Source: Saprospirales bacterium (GTDB lineage Bacteria > Bacteroidota > Bacteroidia > Chitinophagales > Saprospiraceae). From it: a stretch of DNA of 63,587 nt. Below the pieces are notes generated by a model that saw only the letters and a program-made list of their open reading frames with translations, had not been told where the DNA came from and searched no databases. The stretch covers positions 1-63,587 of the forward strand of contig REEI01000122.1 in the NCBI GenBank assembly GCA_007695145.1. The letters run 5' to 3'. Of this stretch, positions 24,940-33,747 are shown one piece after another. A program made the translations under genes and the position numbers. The number at the start of each line of letters is the position of its first letter. The stretch's first letter is position 1.

Positions 24940-24947
24940 CAAATTTA
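24940..24947 (-). promoter_or_regulatory. Bacteroidota -7 box for the SCP2 gene
   Basis: On the minus strand it reads TAAATTTG, matching TAnnTTTG, about 17 bases (after the predicted start of transcription) ahead of the ATG at 24917. No TTG at the usual spacing. Confidence 0.4.
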
Positions 24948-25154
24948 TGCTTTTCTACAACACATTTCACTTCTGGAGCTGCCCAGATCTCCACCAGGCA
25001 AAAATTTTAGAGTGAAAATGCATAAAATGGAATTCTTTTGTCCAGGGAATTGAGGCAGGAGAATGGACCACATCCTTTTCAACTGCTGTAATTTTCTCTT
25101 TTCCATCCCCCTGGCAAACCCTGTCTGGCAATTGACCAATTTACTCACTTACTG

Positions 25155-25190
25155 TTGCTATGAATTATAACCCCAGATTCCTTACCTTTG
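25155..25190 (+). promoter_or_regulatory. Promoter of the transketolase operon
   Basis: TACCTTTG at 25183-25190 is an exact -7 match. A TTG at 25155-25157 is 25 bases upstream, a little long. The site lies inside the longest possible reading frame of the downstream gene, so translation must begin after it, at 25235. Confidence 0.5.
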
Positions 25191-25234
25191 CGCGAAATTT
25201 CAGGAAGTTGATTCAAAGGAAGAAAAAAGTATCC

Positions 25235-26077
25235 ATGGAAAATATCAGTAAACTTAAGGACACGGCAAGTCAGATCAGAAGGGATATCGTCAGAATGGTC
25301 TACCATGCTCAATCGGGACATCCGGGAGGATCACTAGGTTGTGCAGAATTTTTCACTGCTCTGTATTTTAGTGAAATGGACCATTCTCCAAACTTCAATA
25401 TGAAAGGTGAGGGTGAAGATGTGTTCATTCTTTCCAATGGGCATATTTCTCCCGTTTTTTACTCTTCTTTGGCGAGATCCGGGTATTTTTCCATTGATGA
25501 ATTGAATTCCTTTAGAGAGATCGACAGTAGACTTCAGGGCCATCCAGCCACTCACGAAGGACTGCCGGGTGTGCGGATTGCAACAGGATCCTTGGGCCAG
25601 GGTTTGTCTGTAGCGGTAGGGATCGCATTGTCAAAAAAGCTGAACAAGGATCCAAAACTGGTCTATGCCCTAACGGGAGATGGTGAATTGCAGGAGGGAC
25701 AGGTATGGGAGGCTCTTATGTTTTGTGCCCATCACAAAGTAGATAATTTGATCGTGACAGTAGATTGGAATGGACAACAAATTGATGGCCCCAATGATGA
25801 GGTCATGAGTCTGGGAGACCTTGATGCCAAATGGAGGGCATTTGGCTGGGAGGTGTTGCATATGAATGGCAATGATATGCACGATGTAATTACTGTGTTG
25901 CGCCATGCAAAATCAGAGACTGGCAAGGGCAAACCTGTGGTCATTTTGATGAAAACTGAGATGGGTTATGGCGTGGATTTTATGCAGGGAACGCATAAAT
26001 GGCACGGAATAGCACCCAACGAACAACAATTGGAAGATGCGCTCAGTCAGTTGGAAGAAACGCTGGGAGATTTTTAA
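25235..26077 (+). CDS. Transketolase, N-terminal subunit
   Basis: About 280 residues from the ATG at 25235. The frame is open from an earlier ATG at 25160, but the promoter motif lies in that extension and the extra residues are not conserved-looking. Thiamine diphosphate features: AQSGHPGGSLGCAEF, GSLGQGLSVAVGIA and the metal/TPP motif GDGELQEGQVWEA with its Asn about 28 residues later (DWNGQQIDG). With the next gene it makes a split transketolase for the non-oxidative pentose phosphate pathway. The two genes are 20 bases apart. Split forms are common in Bacteroidota. Confidence 0.93.
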   Translation: MENISKLKDTASQIRRDIVRMVYHAQSGHPGGSLGCAEFFTALYFSEMDHSPNFNMKGEGEDVFILSNGHISPVFYSSLARSGYFSIDELNSFREIDSRLQGHPATHEGLPGVRIATGSLGQGLSVAVGIALSKKLNKDPKLVYALTGDGELQEGQVWEALMFCAHHKVDNLIVTVDWNGQQIDGPNDEVMSLGDLDAKWRAFGWEVLHMNGNDMHDVITVLRHAKSETGKGKPVVILMKTEMGYGVDFMQGTHKWHGIAPNEQQLEDALSQLEETLGDF

Positions 26078-26097
26078 AATATTCAAACTAAGATTAT

Positions 26098-27051
26098 ATG
26101 CTTGATAAAATGCTCAGCACTACTGAGAAAAAAGCAACAAGGGACGGCTTTGGAGATGGCCTTTATGAGTTGGGAAAATCCAATCCCAGGGTAGTGGCTC
26201 TTTGTGCAGACCTTGTAGGCTCATTGAAGATGAATAAATTTATCGCGGAATTCCCCGAGCGCTTCTTTCAATGCGGAGTGGCTGAGGCCAATATGATGGG
26301 AACGGCTGCAGGCCTTGCTACAGGTGGATTTATACCCTATACCGGTACTTTTGCTAACTTCAGTACTGGAAGAGTTTATGACCAAATCAGACAGTCCATC
26401 GCCTACTCGCATAAAAACGTGAAAATCTGCGCTTCTCATGCCGGTATTACCCTCGGTGAAGACGGTGCCACCCATCAAATTCTGGAGGATATAGGGATGA
26501 TGAAAATGCTGCCCGGAATGGCGGTGGTGAATCCGTGCGATTACAATCAAACGAAACTCGCCACTATTGCGATTGCTGAACACTACGGTCCTGTATACCT
26601 TAGATTTGGACGTCCAGGTTGGCCGGTATTTACTCCTGCTGACCAAAAGTTTGAACTAGGTAAAGGCATTTTGATCAAAGAGGGAACTGATGTGAGTATT
26701 TTTGCTACAGGACACCTGGTCTGGCAGGCGGTGAAAGCTGTAGAGGCACTTGAAAAACAAGGAGTGAGCTGCGAGCTTATCAATATTCACACTATAAAGC
26801 CTTTGGACGAGGAACTCATTTTGGCAAGTGCATCTAAGACTGGCCGGGTGGTTACCGCAGAAGAACATCAAATGGCGGGAGGCCTTGGAGAATCTATTGC
26901 AGCTCTTTGCAGTAGAAATCACCCGGTAAAAATGTCAATGGTCGCTGTGAATGACTCCTTTGGAGAAAGCGGAAAACCAGCAGATCTGATGAAAAAGTAC
27001 GGGCTGGACAGCTCAAATGTGATTGAGGCCGTACACAGCTTACTGAAGTAA
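26098..27051 (+). CDS. Transketolase, C-terminal subunit
   Basis: 317 residues holding the pyrimidine-binding and C-terminal domains. Visible: RFFQCGVAEANMMGTAAGLA with the Glu that activates thiamine, the SHAGITLGEDGATHQ loop, RFGRPGWPV, then DVSIFATGHLVWQAV and HTIKPLDEE in the C-terminal domain. It completes the enzyme with the N-terminal subunit encoded 20 bases upstream, and together they move two-carbon units between sugar phosphates. Some split members serve as deoxyxylulose-phosphate synthase-like enzymes in other pathways, but the motif set favours transketolase. Confidence 0.93.
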   Translation: MLDKMLSTTEKKATRDGFGDGLYELGKSNPRVVALCADLVGSLKMNKFIAEFPERFFQCGVAEANMMGTAAGLATGGFIPYTGTFANFSTGRVYDQIRQSIAYSHKNVKICASHAGITLGEDGATHQILEDIGMMKMLPGMAVVNPCDYNQTKLATIAIAEHYGPVYLRFGRPGWPVFTPADQKFELGKGILIKEGTDVSIFATGHLVWQAVKAVEALEKQGVSCELINIHTIKPLDEELILASASKTGRVVTAEEHQMAGGLGESIAALCSRNHPVKMSMVAVNDSFGESGKPADLMKKYGLDSSNVIEAVHSLLK

Positions 27052-27223
27052 GTTGAGCCTTTTAACTTTGGCATGATTTTTCCTGAAATTTAATTGAGCT
27101 GTATAGAGTTGGGGTAGTCTATTTCCTGAATATAGATTTACTTGCCGATGAACCAACATTTTTGAATGTGTGCTGTTGGGATAGGTCCAAAGTAATTTGG
27201 TTAGGGGTAAAAGGTTGCCCATG

Positions 27224-27245
27224 AGCCTTGCGATGGTTGCAAGCT
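27224..27245 (+). promoter_or_regulatory. Hairpin just upstream of the metB start
   Basis: CTTGC (27227-27231) pairs with GCAAG (27239-27243), extended by two pairs across a one-base bulge. The loop is seven bases. It ends about 26 bases before the ATG at 27272 and could affect translation. It does not match a SAM riboswitch that I recognise. Confidence 0.25.
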
Positions 27246-27271
27246 GCTCTTTCTTAAAAAAATGAGTTAAA

Positions 27272-28417
27272 ATGAAGTTTGAAACAAAGGTTATTCATGC
27301 CGGTGTGGAGCCGGATCCATTAACAGGGGCAGTCATGACCCCCATTTATCAAACATCCACCTATAAGCAGGATGCACCGGGAGTGCACAAGGGATATGAG
27401 TATGCCAGAACTCAAAATCCGACGCGTGATGCTTTGGAGAAAAATCTCGCTGCTCTGGAGAATGGATATGGGGCTTCCTCCTTTGCAAGTGGGCTGGCCG
27501 CAATGGATGCTATTTTGAAGACATTGAAATCAGGTGATGAAATAATCTCCACCAATGACCTCTATGGGGGCAGCTACAGGCAGATAAAGACCATATTCGA
27601 GAAACTGGGAATCAAATCGGCTTTTATAGACATGACCGATCCGGAAAATCTTCGGTCTGCCATTACTGAAAATACTCGCCTTATTTGGGTAGAAACCCCA
27701 ACCAACCCCATGCTGCAGATAGTTGATATCGAGGCTATTTGCAAAATAGCAGGAGAAAAGGGAATTAAGGTTTGTGTGGACAACACTTTTGCCTCCCCCT
27801 ACTTGCAGACTCCCCTTGACCTGGGAGCTGATATGGTATTGCATTCAGCAACCAAGTACTTGGGTGGACATTCGGATGTGGTCCACGGAGCGGTTATCTG
27901 TAAACACGAGGAGGACTATGAAAAAATTAAATTCGTCCAGAACGCCTCAGGTGCAGTACCCGGACCAATGGACTGTTTTTTAATTCTCCGGGGAATAAAA
28001 ACCCTCCATCTTAGAGTTCAAAGAGCCAGCGAAAATGCCAGGGCTATAGCCGAATTTCTGCGCGACCATCCAAAGGTTGAAAAGGTCTATTATCCAGGTT
28101 TTGAGGACCATCCGGGTCACGATATCGCTAAAAAACAAATGCGAGGTTTTGGAGGTATGGTTTCATTTGACCTTGGCAACAATAATGAAGAGGCTGCAAT
28201 GAAAGTTTTGGCCGCTACTCATTATTTCCTTTTGGCAGAATCTCTGGGTGGAGTGGAAAGCCTTATCGGTCACCCGGCATCCATGACACATGGCTCTATT
28301 CCAAAAGAGGAGCGGTTAAAAACAGGTCTTACCGACTCCCTGATCCGCCTGAGTGTAGGAATTGAAAATGTGGAGGATCTCATTGGCGACCTCTCCCGCT
28401 CACTGGAGAATATTTAA
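27272..28417 (+). CDS. metB: Cystathionine gamma-synthase/gamma-lyase family PLP enzyme
   Basis: 381 residues, typical for the Cys/Met metabolism PLP family. The N terminus has the family signature (TKVIHAGVEPDPLTGAVM, YEYARTQNPTRDALE), followed by WVETPTNPMLQIVD and the PLP lysine in SATKYLGGHSDVVHGAV (K195). It either makes cystathionine from an acyl-homoserine and cysteine or cleaves cystathionine. The two activities are not separable with confidence by eye, so the symbol is provisional. The gene is monocistronic, 220 bases after the transketolase genes. Confidence 0.85.
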   Translation: MKFETKVIHAGVEPDPLTGAVMTPIYQTSTYKQDAPGVHKGYEYARTQNPTRDALEKNLAALENGYGASSFASGLAAMDAILKTLKSGDEIISTNDLYGGSYRQIKTIFEKLGIKSAFIDMTDPENLRSAITENTRLIWVETPTNPMLQIVDIEAICKIAGEKGIKVCVDNTFASPYLQTPLDLGADMVLHSATKYLGGHSDVVHGAVICKHEEDYEKIKFVQNASGAVPGPMDCFLILRGIKTLHLRVQRASENARAIAEFLRDHPKVEKVYYPGFEDHPGHDIAKKQMRGFGGMVSFDLGNNNEEAAMKVLAATHYFLLAESLGGVESLIGHPASMTHGSIPKEERLKTGLTDSLIRLSVGIENVEDLIGDLSRSLENI

Positions 28418-28530
28418 AGGGTGTTTTTCGAGTATTCGTTTTTCCAGGCATTGATGAATGGACTCATACAAGTTTCTGACCAAGCAGACTTATTCACGCA
28501 ATCACACATTACTATTGCCACAACAAATGT

Positions 28531-28538
28531 TATATTTG
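28531..28538 (+). promoter_or_regulatory. Bacteroidota -7 box for the beta-barrel gene
   Basis: TATATTTG matches TAnnTTTG. A TTG at 28515-28517 is only 13 bases upstream, shorter than usual. The leader would be about 48 bases. Confidence 0.4.
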
Positions 28539-28592
28539 CTCCATTAATTTGATCAATCAGTTTTTGGGAAACTGATATAAACAACACTGTTT

Positions 28593-29489
28593 ATGCAAAG
28601 GATATCAATCGCAATACTGGCCTGCTTTTCTTTGTTTTACCTGATTTCGAATCACGACCTAACCGGACAAAATCTCAGTCTGGGGTTTAAAGCCGGATTG
28701 AGTTTTTCTGGATTTGATGACGATTCTGAAAGAGATGCAGATGGAAATGAAGTAGAAAGTTTTAAGACTCAAACAGGCTTCCACATTGGATTGCTGGGTA
28801 GGTACAGGTTCTACGACGACCTTTTCGGTCTGCGTTTTGGTCTCATTTACAACCAAAGGGGTGGAAGGATTGATTTTGATGGCCCCTCTTACTTTATCTT
28901 CAATCCTGAGGAACCCTCTTATGCGGTGGGAAGGAGGGTAGAAGAGGTACGCTTTTCCAATGTTTACCTCGACATTCCTCTAGAGGCCATGATATTTTTG
29001 GGTGGAAGACTTGAGATTTCAGCTGGTGGTTATTTTGGATTTTTAGTGGGAAGTACAGGTACAGGAGATATGACCTTTACGGGCAGGTCAGCCATTACGG
29101 GCGCACCCATTGATCCATTTGAGGTGTTCTTCGACTTCAAACCCTTCAGAAATAGGGCAGGACTCGGGTCTTACAGAGGAGAAAGTCAATTTATTCGGAT
29201 GGATGGACGCGACCGAGAAGCCCCTATTGAAGCAGGTACTTATTACGAATTTGCCGAGAAAGATGGCAATTACTTCAATTGGCTGGATGTGGGCCTTACC
29301 GGAGGATTGACTTTTTTCATCAATCAGGGTCTCTATTTCAATGCTCAGGGAAAATATGGCCTAAGTCAGGTTGTCCGAGATCCCTACTATGTTTCCAAGG
29401 TTTCGTTGGATGAAAATTTTGAATTCATACCACGGGAAGGCAACAGGAGGAATTTTTCATTCATGTTCTCACTGGGTTTTGCATTTTAG
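28593..29489 (+). CDS. PorT-like outer-membrane beta-barrel protein
   Basis: 298 residues with a signal peptide ending near DLTGQ. The mature part starts LSLGFKAGLSFSGF, the usual first strand of small Bacteroidota barrels, and continues with paired amphipathic strands (HIGLLGRYRFYDDLFGLRFGLIYNQRGG, VYLDIPLEAMIFLGG, LEISAGGYFGFLVG) and ends in FSFMFSLGFAF with a C-terminal Phe. PorT/OMP_b-brl_2 proteins have varied roles, and this copy has no partner genes that would show one. It has its own promoter motif. Confidence 0.82.
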   Translation: MQRISIAILACFSLFYLISNHDLTGQNLSLGFKAGLSFSGFDDDSERDADGNEVESFKTQTGFHIGLLGRYRFYDDLFGLRFGLIYNQRGGRIDFDGPSYFIFNPEEPSYAVGRRVEEVRFSNVYLDIPLEAMIFLGGRLEISAGGYFGFLVGSTGTGDMTFTGRSAITGAPIDPFEVFFDFKPFRNRAGLGSYRGESQFIRMDGRDREAPIEAGTYYEFAEKDGNYFNWLDVGLTGGLTFFINQGLYFNAQGKYGLSQVVRDPYYVSKVSLDENFEFIPREGNRRNFSFMFSLGFAF

Positions 29490-29568
29490 ACCAATAGAAA
29501 ACTGGTACTAAGAATCTTTGATGACTGCAACTCCAACCTTCTTTCGCCTCTTAGCTGAAAAATATTTA

Positions 29569-29576
29569 TAGCTTTG
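29569..29576 (+). promoter_or_regulatory. Possible -7 box touching the lpxK start
   Basis: TAGCTTTG matches TAnnTTTG but ends only 4 bases before the ATG at 29581. If used, the transcript would begin at or just inside the start codon (leaderless). It may instead be chance. Confidence 0.25.
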
Positions 29577-29580
29577 TCCA

Positions 29581-30648
29581 ATGGTTCGAAATTGGCTCAT
29601 CAAAATTTTACTTCTTCCCATATCCATTCTCTACGGAATTGGAGTGAGTTTAAATAATTTACTTCATCGCTATAAGTTGCTAAAATCTATAAGTTTTAGT
29701 CTCCCGGTAATCAGTGTTGGAAACCTCACCGTGGGAGGTTCTGGTAAAAGTCCGCATGTAGAGTATCTCATTAAATTACTGCAACCACACATTAGTGTAG
29801 GGGTTATCAGCAGGGGATACGGTCGGAAAAGCAAGGGCTTTCAATGGGTTAATGTCAGAGATCGCTCCTCCCATACCGGTGATGAACCCCTTCAAATAAA
29901 GCGCAAGAATCCGGAAATACCCATTGCAGTTTCAGAGAGCAGGTCTTTCGGCATCCCAAAAATGGTGGGAAAATTTCCACAATTGCAAACTCTCATAATG
30001 GATGACGGATTCCAGCACCGGGAGGTAAACCCCTTTCTCAATATCTTGCTGACTGAGTATTCTTCACCCTATTTCAGTGATTTTCTCCTTCCGGTGGGAA
30101 GATTGAGAGAATGGCCTTCTGGATCGAAAAGAGCGGATGCCATAGTCGTTACAAAGTGCCCCGCAGACCTAAGTGAGCAAGATGCAGAACAATTCAAAGA
30201 AAAATTGAAACCCGGTCCCGGGCAAAAAGTCTTCTTTTCTTACTTAAAATACGGTCAGGCTTATTTTCTTTTCAATCCCAGACAAAAATTGGTGGACAAA
30301 CCGGGGGGGGAGGCCATTTTGCTTACGGGAATCGCCAACCCCAAACCTTTAATTGAGCACCTTAATGACAGAGTGGATAGACTCCATTCCCTCGAATTCC
30401 CTGATCATCACGATTACAGTGCCTACGATCTGGGCCAATTGAAAAAGACTTACGATCAATTGGAAATGAAGGTTCGCTTTGTAGTTACTACTGAAAAGGA
30501 TGCCGTTCGTCTTGAGCCTCATGCCCGCTTCCTCAATGACAACAAAATTTATGTTTTCGTTCAGCCCGTAGAAGTGGCATTTCATCAATTTGGATTCCCC
30601 ACATTTGATGACTACATCAAGAATAAATTACTGGAGTTCAAAGCTTAA
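29581..30648 (+). CDS. lpxK: Tetraacyldisaccharide 4'-kinase
   Basis: 355 residues. LpxK phosphorylates the 4' position of the lipid A disaccharide at the inner face of the inner membrane. An N-terminal membrane-contacting helix (WLIKILLLPISILYGIGVSL) precedes the P-loop, seen as GNLTVGGSGKSP (48-58). Then come ISRGYGRKSKGF, the metal-binding MDDGFQHR and VVTKCP, which are typical of the family. C-terminal motifs include FPDHHDYS and TTEKDAVRL. It is not linked to other lpx genes. A full-length, normal copy indicates an LPS-bearing outer membrane. Confidence 0.94.
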   Translation: MVRNWLIKILLLPISILYGIGVSLNNLLHRYKLLKSISFSLPVISVGNLTVGGSGKSPHVEYLIKLLQPHISVGVISRGYGRKSKGFQWVNVRDRSSHTGDEPLQIKRKNPEIPIAVSESRSFGIPKMVGKFPQLQTLIMDDGFQHREVNPFLNILLTEYSSPYFSDFLLPVGRLREWPSGSKRADAIVVTKCPADLSEQDAEQFKEKLKPGPGQKVFFSYLKYGQAYFLFNPRQKLVDKPGGEAILLTGIANPKPLIEHLNDRVDRLHSLEFPDHHDYSAYDLGQLKKTYDQLEMKVRFVVTTEKDAVRLEPHARFLNDNKIYVFVQPVEVAFHQFGFPTFDDYIKNKLLEFKA

Positions 30649-30980
30649 TTTAAGGGGTTTTTTCCTGAGGATATCCGTCTACTCACATAGATTTGGAAGG
30701 AATATTTAATGCTTAATTTCCAAATAATTCATTGAAGTCCCAGCTTTAATCCCACTTCCAGGCACAAATAACTTTTTCTCAATACCTCAAATTTTGAATT
30801 GACTCAGTATGCTTAATTACATCGATGGATAAATGAACCTACTCATTATCCATTTGAATGGTGTTTTACCCTTTTTGGGATGAAACTATATAGAATTATC
30901 CGAAAAAAAAAATCAGCCCATTGGGTACAAGATCAAAACTGCATACACCATAGAGGGAATCAAACGACAACTCTTTAGAT
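30649..30980. other. 332-base intergenic stretch, nothing recognised
   Basis: AT-rich, all frames interrupted. A run of ten A lies at 30901-30910. No promoter match of the TAnnTTTG type and no clear terminator. Confidence 0.4.
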
Positions 30981-32534
30981 ATGTTAGTAAAAACTTTTGC
31001 GTGCGCGGTACACGGTGTAGATGCCAGGGTGATTACGGTTGAGGTCAATTCAGGGGGCCCCATTACCGACAAGAACAACTATTTTCTCGTAGGTTTGCCG
31101 GATAATGCTGTAAGGGAAGGACACCAGAGGATCGAGGCTGCCATTAAAAATTCGGGATTGAAGGTGAGTCGGGTAAAACTCGTTGTGAATCTCGCCCCGG
31201 CTGATATACGAAAGGAGGGTTCTTCCTATGATCTTCCGATTGCTATGGGAATACTGGGTTGCACAGGTCAGGCGCCGGCTGAAGAACTCTCTCAATACAT
31301 GATGATGGGGGAGTTGTCACTGGATGGTGGTATCCGTCCGGTAAAAGGAGTCCTTCCAATGGCAATTGAAGCCCGAAACAAGGGTTTTAAGGGTTTATTT
31401 GTCCCCGCTGAAAATGCCCGGGAGGCCGCAATTGTCAATAAACTTGAAGTTTACGGCGTGTCATCGCTGAATGAAGTGGTTGATTTTTTTAATGGCAACA
31501 GCAAGCTAAACAGGGTAGAAGTAAATACCCGGCTTGAATTTTTGGCTGGCCGCCAGTCCAATGGAGTTGATTTTGCTGATGTAATGGGGCAGCAAAATAT
31601 CAAGAGAGCATTGGAAATTGCCGCTGCAGGAGGACACAATGTCATCTTAATTGGCCCTCCCGGTTCAGGAAAAACCATGCTCGCTAGAAGATTGCCGACC
31701 ATTCTGCCTCCCCTCTCACTTGAGGAAGCTTTGGAAACTACCAAAATCCACTCTGTCGCAGGATTGCTTCCACCGGATACTTCACTTGTAAAAAATCGCC
31801 CCTTTCGCTCCCCACATCACACTATTAGCGACGTCGCACTTGTTGGGGGAGGGTCTCATCCAAGCCCTGGAGAGATTTCTCTCGCCCACAATGGAGTGCT
31901 TTTCCTCGATGAGCTACCAGAATTCAGAAGGTCGGTTCTTGAAGTGTTGCGGCAACCGATGGAGGAGCAAAAAGTAACCATCAGCCGGGCTCGTGTAACT
32001 GTGGATTATCCTGCAGGCTTTATGATGATCGCCTCTATGAATCCCTGTCCATGTGGATATCACAACCATCCTGAAAAGGATTGCGTATGCGGGCCCGGAG
32101 AGGTAAAGCGATATCTGAATAAAATATCGGGTCCACTCCTTGACAGAATCGATCTCCACGTAGAGGTAACTCCGGTAAGCTACGAAGAACTCGCAGGTAA
32201 GAAGGGGAGTGAGCGCTCGAGTAACGACATTATCAATGCTGTAACCAAAGCCAGGAAAACACAGCAAAAGCGCTTTGCGAAAATGGAGGGAGTTTATTTC
32301 AATGCAAAAATGCCGAGCAACCTGGTTCGCTCAATTTGTGAGATAGACACCGCTGGCAGAGCCTTGCTAAAGAGGGCTATGGAAAACCTAAAACTCTCCG
32401 CCAGGGCTTACGATCGCATTTTAAAAGTATCCAGAACTATTGCTGACCTGGATCAATCAGAAAGAATTCTTCCTGAGCACCTGGCAGAGGCCATCCACTT
32501 TCGAAATCTCGATCGCGAAGGATGGTTAGGGTAG
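30981..32534 (+). CDS. YifB/ComM-family Mg-chelatase-like AAA+ ATPase
   Basis: 517 residues. An N-terminal ChlI-type domain (about 20-170, with GLPDNAVREGHQRIEAA) precedes the AAA+ core: Walker A GPPGSGKT (225-232), Walker B LFLDELPEF, and the family's cysteine-rich insert MNPCPCGYHNHPEKDCVCG, followed by DRIDLHVEV and a C-terminal helical domain (RAYDRILKVSRTIADL). ComM proteins are branch-migration helicases that help recombine DNA during natural transformation in Gram-negative bacteria. The function in Bacteroidota is inferred from family. Monocistronic. Confidence 0.93.
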   Translation: MLVKTFACAVHGVDARVITVEVNSGGPITDKNNYFLVGLPDNAVREGHQRIEAAIKNSGLKVSRVKLVVNLAPADIRKEGSSYDLPIAMGILGCTGQAPAEELSQYMMMGELSLDGGIRPVKGVLPMAIEARNKGFKGLFVPAENAREAAIVNKLEVYGVSSLNEVVDFFNGNSKLNRVEVNTRLEFLAGRQSNGVDFADVMGQQNIKRALEIAAAGGHNVILIGPPGSGKTMLARRLPTILPPLSLEEALETTKIHSVAGLLPPDTSLVKNRPFRSPHHTISDVALVGGGSHPSPGEISLAHNGVLFLDELPEFRRSVLEVLRQPMEEQKVTISRARVTVDYPAGFMMIASMNPCPCGYHNHPEKDCVCGPGEVKRYLNKISGPLLDRIDLHVEVTPVSYEELAGKKGSERSSNDIINAVTKARKTQQKRFAKMEGVYFNAKMPSNLVRSICEIDTAGRALLKRAMENLKLSARAYDRILKVSRTIADLDQSERILPEHLAEAIHFRNLDREGWLG

Positions 32535-32933
32535 GGAACATATGATTAGGGATTAGGCTGAAATATTGAATGGATTGATCTTGTGGCCTTGAATTGTAAG
32601 GTAGATAAGTAGAGGCGACAACTTGAAAAACTGAGGAAACTTTCCGGTATTGCTGGTCGACAAAATCTCAAATAGCCGAGCCTGGTAAGTGTAAACTGGG
32701 CCTTTGATGCGAGGGGAACTTCATATGTGAACTCTATTCGACTCCAAATCCGCGGCTGTGGCGTCCCATCCAAGGGGTGCGGCATAAGTGTAATAAAAAG
32801 TCATCTAAAAAAAGACAATTTGAAGCTCAATTTTCCTCTGGAAACTTCACCTAAAGGATCAGGGCCCAGAAAATGGATATTCAGAATAATTGAAAGACAA
32901 TAGCCAGCAGTTGATATTCATTTCAAACATTAA
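32535..32933. other. Intergenic stretch with a GC-richer island
   Basis: From about 32641 to 32790 the GC is near 50%, higher than the AT-rich spacers around it. On the minus strand it is open in one frame for 79 codons, and a second frame is open for about 54 codons. Neither looks like a known gene. It could be a repeat element or remnant; see the findings. Confidence 0.35.
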
Positions 32934-32964
32934 TTGTCCGGGATAGGTTAATTTCTTACCTTTG
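32934..32964 (+). promoter_or_regulatory. Promoter of the DUF3467 gene
   Basis: TTG at 32934-32936 and TACCTTTG at 32957-32964, separated by 20 bases, form a full Bacteroidota sigma-A type promoter. Transcription would start near 32971, about 19 bases before the ATG. Confidence 0.7.
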
Positions 32965-32989
32965 TTCATCAATTAAAAAATGTCAAGAA

Positions 32990-33307
32990 ATGAGCGATCA
33001 GAAGAAACAACCCAACAAGCTGAATATTGAGTTACCTGAGGAAGTAGCTGAGGGTATCTATGCCAATTTGGCTATCATATCTCATTCTAATTCTGAGTTT
33101 GTATTGGATTTCGTTAGAATTATGCCCAATGTGCCAAAGGCCAAGGTCAAGTCAAGAGTAGTACTCACCCCACAACATGCTAAGAGGTTACTCAAAGCCC
33201 TGGTTGATAATGTTAAAAAGTACGAATCACAATTTGGGTCAATAGGAGAAATAGATCATCCGGGAATGCCGCCTATGAATTTTAATACCCCCAAGGCCCA
33301 GGCCTGA
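32990..33307 (+). CDS. DUF3467 domain protein
   Basis: 105 residues. The DUF3467 pattern is clear: AEGIYANLAIISHSNSEFVLDFVRIMP, then KVKSRVVLTPQHAKRLLKAL and a C-terminal helix (DNVKKYESQFG). The family is found in many bacteria and is short, cytoplasmic and of unknown function. A Pro- and Asn-rich tail follows. The start is supported by the strong promoter 19 bases upstream. Not in an operon. Confidence 0.88.
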   Translation: MSDQKKQPNKLNIELPEEVAEGIYANLAIISHSNSEFVLDFVRIMPNVPKAKVKSRVVLTPQHAKRLLKALVDNVKKYESQFGSIGEIDHPGMPPMNFNTPKAQA

Positions 33308-33632
33308 TTTTTAGGTTTCTCTCCCAGACTTCCCGCCAGGATATCAATTAGATAAAAGCTACAAGGTAGCCGATTGATCACTGTTCAATCAGCGCCCTTA
33401 ATTCTACCTTAGATTTGCCGAGGTCAACTCAGTGGATTGTAGATGGATGTCTATGATTGTGGGATAATTTTCAGACTGTGAAGTTTTTTAAACCTGAGTA
33501 GGTCTTATGATAGGTTCACAAAGCTTCGCCACTTGTCGGAAAATAGCCTTTATACCACCATCTTTTTTTGGCTTTTAGTTTTTCATGAGGAGACTTTTTT
33601 GAAAATAGAGGTTAAATAGCTGTTAATCCCTG
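33308..33632. other. Intergenic stretch, no gene
   Basis: Interrupted in all frames. A hairpin GATTGA/TCAATC (33371-33389 region) has no T tract. Nothing else recognised before the next promoter. Confidence 0.4.
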
Positions 33633-33661
33633 TTGATCTATTTTGTTTTTTGATACCTTTA
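33633..33661 (+). promoter_or_regulatory. Promoter of the ABC-type exporter operon
   Basis: TTG at 33633-33635, 18 bases, then TACCTTTA at 33654-33661 (seven of eight positions of TAnnTTTG). It gives a leader of about 80 bases to the ATG at 33748. Confidence 0.5.
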
Positions 33662-33747
33662 GCGGTATAAATGATGGTTTAATTCGGTCCTGAGTGAAAC
33701 TTTGAACGGAGTTTTATGATTTCACCAACCGGTTAAAAAATACCGCT

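Noticed and set aside
27052-27271. Possible SAM riboswitch ahead of the metB-type gene
   Set aside because: I see only a simple hairpin at 27224-27245. No SAM-binding core or multi-helix arrangement is visible.
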